From assembly GCA_964579365.1 (NCBI GenBank), contig CAZOFW010000021.1:1-9269 (forward strand): DNA of 9,269 nucleotides, given 5' to 3'. The DNA comes from JAKPKF01 sp964579365. GTDB taxonomy: Bacteria; Patescibacteriota; Dojkabacteria; SC72. The notes beneath the pieces were generated by a model that saw only the letters and a list, made by a program, of their open reading frames with translations, was not told the DNA's origin and did no database searches. The position numbers were made by a program, and so were the translations under genes. Each line of letters opens with the position of its first letter. Position 1 is the first letter of the stretch. Below are positions 5,431 through 9,269 of the stretch, piece after piece.

Positions 5431-6717
5431 ATGTCAAAGGAGATAAATATATCTGACAACAAAGTAGAAATAGTTCCACCTGAGAATAAAACACCAGACA
5501 TCACAAAAGAAAAGAAAAAACTTGAAGAAAAGGTCCTTGAAAAATTACCAATAAAAAAGAAAATCTCCGCAAACATATTAATCTTCTCAATCGTAGCATT
5601 CCTAACTTTATGTGGTTTAGGATTTTTCTTCTACTTTGGAATATATAAAGTAAAACCAGTCCCACCAAAAGATATTATTCCTTTCTCTGAGGATTTTGTT
5701 GCATCGATAAATAGTAATGCTCCGTTTTCTAGATCTCTGACTTCCCTTCAAAAACCTTCAGAACCAAGAACAGAGGTTAGTCCACTTAATGGTGTTCTTT
5801 TTACAAAAACAGAAATGGATAAACTAAAGAAAAGAAGACCTGTGGCAGTTATGACAAACAATCATTCACAAGCACGACCCTTGTCTGGTTTGAATAGTGC
5901 AGATATCGTAATAGAGGCAAATGCTGAAGGAGGAATAACTCGTCATATGGCAATATATTGGAGTGTAGCACCAGAAAAGGTTGGACCAATCAGAAGTGTA
6001 AGACAGTATTACTTAGAGTGGGCAAGTGAATATGATCCTCTGTTTATCCGCGATGGCTGTGCATCATCGAGTGATCCAAGAACAAATGCCTGTTCAAATA
6101 TGTGGCTGTATTCCAACATTAAAGATTTAGCAACAATCGGCTCTTGGAGATGGAACGATGGAAGAAGATATGCACCACACAATGAGTACAACTCTGTAAA
6201 GTATGCTTGGGAATATGCAAGTAAAAATAATTGGAACACCTTCCCAACCGATTTTGAAGCTTGGAAGTTCAAGAGAGACGCAGACGTCGCAGATAGAGGA
6301 GATAAAACAGTTGTTAAAATTGCTTTTCATACCAGATTACATAACAGTGGATTGTATGACACCATGTGGACATATGACAAAACGACTAACAGTTATTTTA
6401 GGAAAGTTGGAGGACAGGCAGATATCGACCAAGAGACCAATACTCAGGTTAATGTAAAAAATGTCGTTATTCAAACCGTAAGAATGGTTGGCTCTGGAGA
6501 CTCAAAAGGACACCTAATAATTACAACTACAGGGGAAGGAAATGCAGTTATACTAAAGGATGGGAAAATTATAAATGGTAAATGGAAAAAAAGTACCAGA
6601 ACCGATAGAACTTCTTACTATGATAGTGCCGGAAAAGAGATAGAATTTAACAGAGGGGGGATATGGATAGCGATGCTTCCACATTCTGACGGAAAATTTG
6701 ATATAATTGAGCAATAA
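5431..6717 (+). CDS. Membrane-anchored DUF3048 (YerB-like) protein
   Basis: With the ATG at 5431 this is a 428-aa protein. A charged Lys/Glu/Pro-rich cytosolic segment (1-45) precedes one membrane helix (about 46-70). The DUF3048 N-terminal domain (about 135-255) has RRPVAVMTNNH, ARPLSGLNSADIVIEA, EGGITRH and VGPIRSVR. The C-terminal domain (about 290-418) contains GKWKKS, DSAGKEIEF and GGIWIAMLP. Bacillus YerB is an envelope lipoprotein with this fold; here a transmembrane anchor replaces the lipobox. Biochemical function is unknown for the family. Cys210 and Cys221, outside the membrane, could form a disulfide and so be a DsbA client (inference). The open frame reaches back to a TTG at 5383 and an ATG at 5392. 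Those add a hydrophobic leader overlapping the promoter region, so I prefer 5431. It leads a five-gene operon, 21 nt before the next gene. Confidence 0.92.
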   Translation: MSKEINISDNKVEIVPPENKTPDITKEKKKLEEKVLEKLPIKKKISANILIFSIVAFLTLCGLGFFFYFGIYKVKPVPPKDIIPFSEDFVASINSNAPFSRSLTSLQKPSEPRTEVSPLNGVLFTKTEMDKLKKRRPVAVMTNNHSQARPLSGLNSADIVIEANAEGGITRHMAIYWSVAPEKVGPIRSVRQYYLEWASEYDPLFIRDGCASSSDPRTNACSNMWLYSNIKDLATIGSWRWNDGRRYAPHNEYNSVKYAWEYASKNNWNTFPTDFEAWKFKRDADVADRGDKTVVKIAFHTRLHNSGLYDTMWTYDKTTNSYFRKVGGQADIDQETNTQVNVKNVVIQTVRMVGSGDSKGHLIITTTGEGNAVILKDGKIINGKWKKSTRTDRTSYYDSAGKEIEFNRGGIWIAMLPHSDGKFDIIEQ

Positions 6718-6738
6718 TATTAAGCAGGTTGGGGAACT

Positions 6739-7311
6739 ATGCTAAAGAATCTTTTTATATCAAAGGTCAGGGTTAAAATTCTTAACCAATACATGACCAA
6801 TTTTACTGCCTCTTTCCACGTACGTGGATTAGTTAGAATCCTTGATGAAGAAATTAATGCTGTAAGAAGAGAACTTCTTAATCTTCAAGATGCCGGTATT
6901 CTTAAATCTCACAAAGATGGTAACAAATTAATCTACAAGCTTAACAAAGATTGCTCCATACTTTGGGAACTACGATCTATGTTTTTCAAAGAGTCGAAAA
7001 TCGGAACCGCTATATTAAAATCCACAGCTTCAATTGAAGGCATTAATGTGATTGTTCTAACAGACAGCTTCCTTAAAAGTGAACATGCAAGTCCAACAGA
7101 CGTAGATTTACTTTTCATAGGTACTATGAAGGTAAAAGATCTCTCAAGTGCTATAGCGCAAGTAGAAAAAGAATTAGCAAGAGAAATTAGATTTAGTGCA
7201 ATAACGAGGGAAGATTTCGACTTTGCAAGAAAAAAGAAAGAACCCTTCTTGATGAATATCCTAGAAAACGATAAGATAATTCTGTTCGGACAGATATCTG
7301 ACTTACTCTAG
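6739..7311 (+). CDS. Winged-helix protein fused to a degenerate nucleotidyltransferase-like domain
   Basis: This 190-aa cytosolic protein has two parts. Residues 1-82 form an ArsR-like winged helix-turn-helix, with HVRGLVRILDEEINAVRREL as the helix pair, then LQDAGILKSHKDGNKLIYKL as helix plus wing. This suggests DNA binding. Residues about 100-190 resemble the minimal nucleotidyltransferase (MNT) fold. SPTDVDLLFIG carries the D-X-D metal pair Asp121/Asp123. The preceding glycine-serine motif is changed to Asp109-Ser110 (LTDSF), and no clear third acidic residue is seen. It may be a regulator with an inactive sensor domain rather than an enzyme (inference). GGTTGGGGA upstream of the ATG is the best Shine-Dalgarno-like sequence in the window. 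It is followed after 1 nt by the SecD-like gene. wHTH-MNT fusions are common in small genomes, and their targets are mostly unknown. Confidence 0.8.
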   Translation: MLKNLFISKVRVKILNQYMTNFTASFHVRGLVRILDEEINAVRRELLNLQDAGILKSHKDGNKLIYKLNKDCSILWELRSMFFKESKIGTAILKSTASIEGINVIVLTDSFLKSEHASPTDVDLLFIGTMKVKDLSSAIAQVEKELAREIRFSAITREDFDFARKKKEPFLMNILENDKIILFGQISDLL

Positions 7312-7312
7312 A

Positions 7313-8518
7313 ATGAAGTTACTAAAACTTAGACTCAACCTAAAATCCCTCCTCAATTACATATTTGTAATTTTAATCTCCTCTGTATTCGTAGCTACAA
7401 TATTAATAGCCCTACCTCTAACAGAAGAATATTTAAACAATACCCCATACAATCTCCTTACAAAAGATTCTTCCTACTGGTCTAAAGAATATATCTTAAC
7501 TCTCGATACCAAGGAGCAAAAGGATATTGAAAAAACAAGAGATATCCTTTTTAAAAGATTAAAAAACTTTGGCATTGAACAGATGTCGGTTATTCAAGAT
7601 GATGGCAAAATAAAAGTTGAAATCACAACTTCTAAAGATAAAGATGCAACAGAGCAGTTAATAAAAAACTCCTTCGCAGTACAGATAGTTACTAGGAAAA
7701 ATGATGTTAATTATGATGACCCAGAAAATCCATATGCCTATCTTCTTGCAACAAACTACAATCCAACAGATTGGGATGGAAAAGATTTCAGAAACATATA
7801 CATAACTAAACTTCAAAACAGCACCGGAACAGAATCATATTTTGCCATATTTAAGCTCTGGCCAACAAAGAGTGTTGAATTTAACAAATTCCTTACAGAA
7901 CACGAGAATCAAACCGTAGGAGTAAGTACAGATGGTTTCGTTTCCCCAGTACAGGTACCAACAGGTACAAACAAACTATTTGCTGCACCTGTATCAACAG
8001 AAGATCCACAAGATATTAAAATAATCGACATCCTTTACAATTCCGGGAATATCCCTGCCAATATATCACTTGCTTCCGAGAAAGATATGACTCCAAATAT
8101 CCCTCAAACAAATTACGTAATGGTTTCTGTTTTAATCTTTGCTGGATTACTTCTGTCGTACATATATCTATTCATTTCGAAGAATGCTTCAAATACAGTT
8201 TTAATAAAATCTCTTTTAGCTACAGTTCTAACCATTTCTTTTTATCTTACAGTTCTTAAACTCTTACAAATTCCAGTAGATACATTCCTTCTACCAATAG
8301 AAGCAATCTTAGCAATGGTATTAATTCGTGTAATATCTGAGAACAAAGATTCCGTAATATATGTGGATATCATTCTGTTTGCCGTTTTAGCTATTCTTAC
8401 ATTCTTAGGATTTGGATATATTTCAATTGTAGCAAGGGATATGATTCTTCTACTAGCAATTTCAAAGATTACCTTGTTACTCTCTGGATGGTATATAAAT
8501 AAAGTAAAAAAGATATAA
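7313..8518 (+). CDS. Divergent SecD-like membrane protein
   Basis: This 401-aa protein keeps the SecD layout. There is one N-terminal helix (about 14-35), a large exported region (about 36-265), then five helices (about 268-289, 296-314, 321-340, 348-366 and 371-394). The exported part resembles the SecD head: repeat-like KTRDILFKRLKNFGIEQMSV (75-94) matches the R-L-N-x-L-G-V segment. FNKFLTEHENQTVGVSTDG fits the P1 region, and GNIPANISLASEKDMTP (245-261) corresponds to the GALP segment before helix 2. Canonical SecD has a G-M-A-V-D-A-N motif followed by F-E-R in helix 4. Here that stretch is IEAILAMVLIRVISENKD, lacking the Asp. Proton-driven SecDF function is therefore doubtful. It could be a paralogue or a very fast-evolving SecD. 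The start lies 1 nt after the previous stop and the next gene follows 2 nt later. Confidence 0.65.
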   Translation: MKLLKLRLNLKSLLNYIFVILISSVFVATILIALPLTEEYLNNTPYNLLTKDSSYWSKEYILTLDTKEQKDIEKTRDILFKRLKNFGIEQMSVIQDDGKIKVEITTSKDKDATEQLIKNSFAVQIVTRKNDVNYDDPENPYAYLLATNYNPTDWDGKDFRNIYITKLQNSTGTESYFAIFKLWPTKSVEFNKFLTEHENQTVGVSTDGFVSPVQVPTGTNKLFAAPVSTEDPQDIKIIDILYNSGNIPANISLASEKDMTPNIPQTNYVMVSVLIFAGLLLSYIYLFISKNASNTVLIKSLLATVLTISFYLTVLKLLQIPVDTFLLPIEAILAMVLIRVISENKDSVIYVDIILFAVLAILTFLGFGYISIVARDMILLLAISKITLLLSGWYINKVKKI

Positions 8519-8520
8519 AT

Positions 8521-9033
8521 ATGGATATATTTACAACAGCATGGAGCAACTGGACAAATTATCAGAAAATATTAACCCTGGCCATAATTTTACTTTGCTA
8601 TGCAATTATTCCCCTTTGTATATATCTCTTTACAAGAAGTAAAAGAATCTCCATATTCTCAATTGTTTCTCTTGCCATATCTGGAATTTTAACAGTAATT
8701 TCTTTTGTTGTTCTTCGACTTATCTTTGACATCTGGATAACAGAATTCTTCTTAATCTCTCCTCTCGTTGTAATCTTTGTAAATATCTTGAACCTTGGAA
8801 CACTCGTTGGATTCTACAGCTTAAACTCTAAGAACAAAGCCTTTACATTTGAAATTCTCTACAAAGAATTCCTAAGAGACACATTCAAACTCTCCTTTGT
8901 ATTAATCGCATTGTTCTGTCTCTGCACAATCTTTGTCTCTTCAACTCTCCTTTTACTCTTGCTCTCCTCACTTGTTGTAGCAGTAATAACCATTTGGTTA
9001 AATTACATTCTACTTCCAAGAATCATTTACTAG
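8521..9033 (+). CDS. Small multi-spanning membrane protein of unknown family
   Basis: I do not recognise this 170-aa protein. It is very hydrophobic, with about five predicted helices (about 16-38, 43-65, 72-98, 122-140 and 142-165). A short polar loop (101-121, with Lys and Arg) separates helices 3 and 4. There is no soluble domain and no catalytic motif. It starts 2 nt after the SecD-like gene and ends 1 nt before miaA, so it is certainly cotranscribed. By position it could be a partner of the SecD-like protein, and its last two helices ending in a basic C-terminus loosely recall the membrane end of SecF. The SecF P4-type domain is absent, so this is only a guess. The real start could lie slightly downstream, but the ATG at 8521 fits the tight spacing. 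Confidence 0.7.
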   Translation: MDIFTTAWSNWTNYQKILTLAIILLCYAIIPLCIYLFTRSKRISIFSIVSLAISGILTVISFVVLRLIFDIWITEFFLISPLVVIFVNILNLGTLVGFYSLNSKNKAFTFEILYKEFLRDTFKLSFVLIALFCLCTIFVSSTLLLLLLSSLVVAVITIWLNYILLPRIIY

Positions 9034-9034
9034 T

Positions 9035-9269
9035 ATGGTCATTGTAATAGCCGGACCAACAGCTTCAGGCAAATCCAAAATTGCACTACAGTTAGCAAAA
9101 GATATTGACGGAGTAATAATCAATGGCGATTCAAGACAGATATACAAAGAACTTCAGATTGGGACTTCAAGACCAACAGAGAGTGAGCTTGAGGGGGTTC
9201 CTAACTACCTCTACGGTCATGTATCCGTAGAAGAGGAATACAACATATATAAATACCAAAGAGATGTTA
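9035..9269 (+). CDS. miaA: tRNA dimethylallyltransferase MiaA, N-terminal part (runs off the window)
   Basis: The first 78 codons are present; the window ends inside the gene. MiaA transfers a dimethylallyl group to N6 of A37 in tRNAs reading codons that begin with U. The start reads MVIVIAGPTASGKS, with the P-loop GPTASGKS at 7-14. DSRQIY (32-37) matches the conserved DSxQVY, and IGTSRP (42-47) matches IGTAKP. Together these are diagnostic for MiaA. The usual H-H-L-I-D segment is replaced by NYLYGHVSVEEEYN, still in the expected place. ATG 9035 lies 1 nt after the TAG of the membrane protein. No strong Shine-Dalgarno is visible, so translation is probably coupled. The gene is the last visible member of the plus-strand operon. 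Confidence 0.93.
   Translation, partial: MVIVIAGPTASGKSKIALQLAKDIDGVIINGDSRQIYKELQIGTSRPTESELEGVPNYLYGHVSVEEEYNIYKYQRDV

Noticed and set aside
1..9269. CRISPR array, insertion sequence or prophage
   Set aside because: There are no regularly spaced direct repeats, no transposase or integrase motifs, and gene content and base use are even throughout.

Overview
The window is AT-rich and very densely coded. It looks like a piece of a small bacterial genome, most likely from the Candidate Phyla Radiation (Patescibacteria; a Dojkabacteria-, Katanobacteria- or Microgenomates-like lineage is my guess). The reasons are: many short single-anchor exported proteins (DUF5667, DUF3048, AMIN-like); an exported cytochrome b5-domain protein beside a tiny ferredoxin; 0-2 nt gene spacings; few Shine-Dalgarno sequences; and a tRNA without encoded CCA. 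The phylum cannot be fixed from this sequence. Genes read cleanly with the standard bacterial code. No gap longer than 300 bases lacks a gene, and I see no mobile element, CRISPR array, prophage or rRNA.

Layout, left to right. (1) 1-792, minus: a membrane-anchored DsbA-type thiol oxidoreductase followed by a clear intrinsic terminator. (2) 793-874: a compact divergent promoter region. (3) 875-1711, plus: a membrane-anchored alpha/beta hydrolase that may be translated from a leaderless GTG. Its 3' end overlaps the convergent HIT gene by 21 bp. (4) 1691-3100, minus: an apparent operon of exported cytochrome b5/three-helix membrane protein, single-cluster ferredoxin and HIT-family protein. (5) 3176-3799, plus: a secreted DUF5667 helical protein. 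(6) 3819-5333, minus: a tandem AMIN-like exported protein, a HAD-family phosphatase-like protein (TAATG overlap), and tRNA-Pro(GGG) whose first base directly follows the HAD stop codon, then an intrinsic terminator. (7) 5334-5430: a second AT-rich divergent promoter region. (8) 5431-9269, plus: a tight operon of DUF3048 protein, winged-helix/degenerate nucleotidyltransferase protein, degenerate SecD-like six-helix protein, a small multi-spanning membrane protein, and the start of miaA, which runs off the window.

Taken together, this is mainly a cell-envelope region: disulfide formation, exported enzymes and surface proteins, and a divergent export-type membrane protein. Housekeeping tRNA functions (tRNA-Pro, MiaA) are embedded in its transcripts. 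The most interesting candidates are the cytochrome b5-ferredoxin pair, which could form an electron path across the membrane, and the degenerate SecD-like protein with its membrane partner. I see no unmistakable new defence or mobile system.
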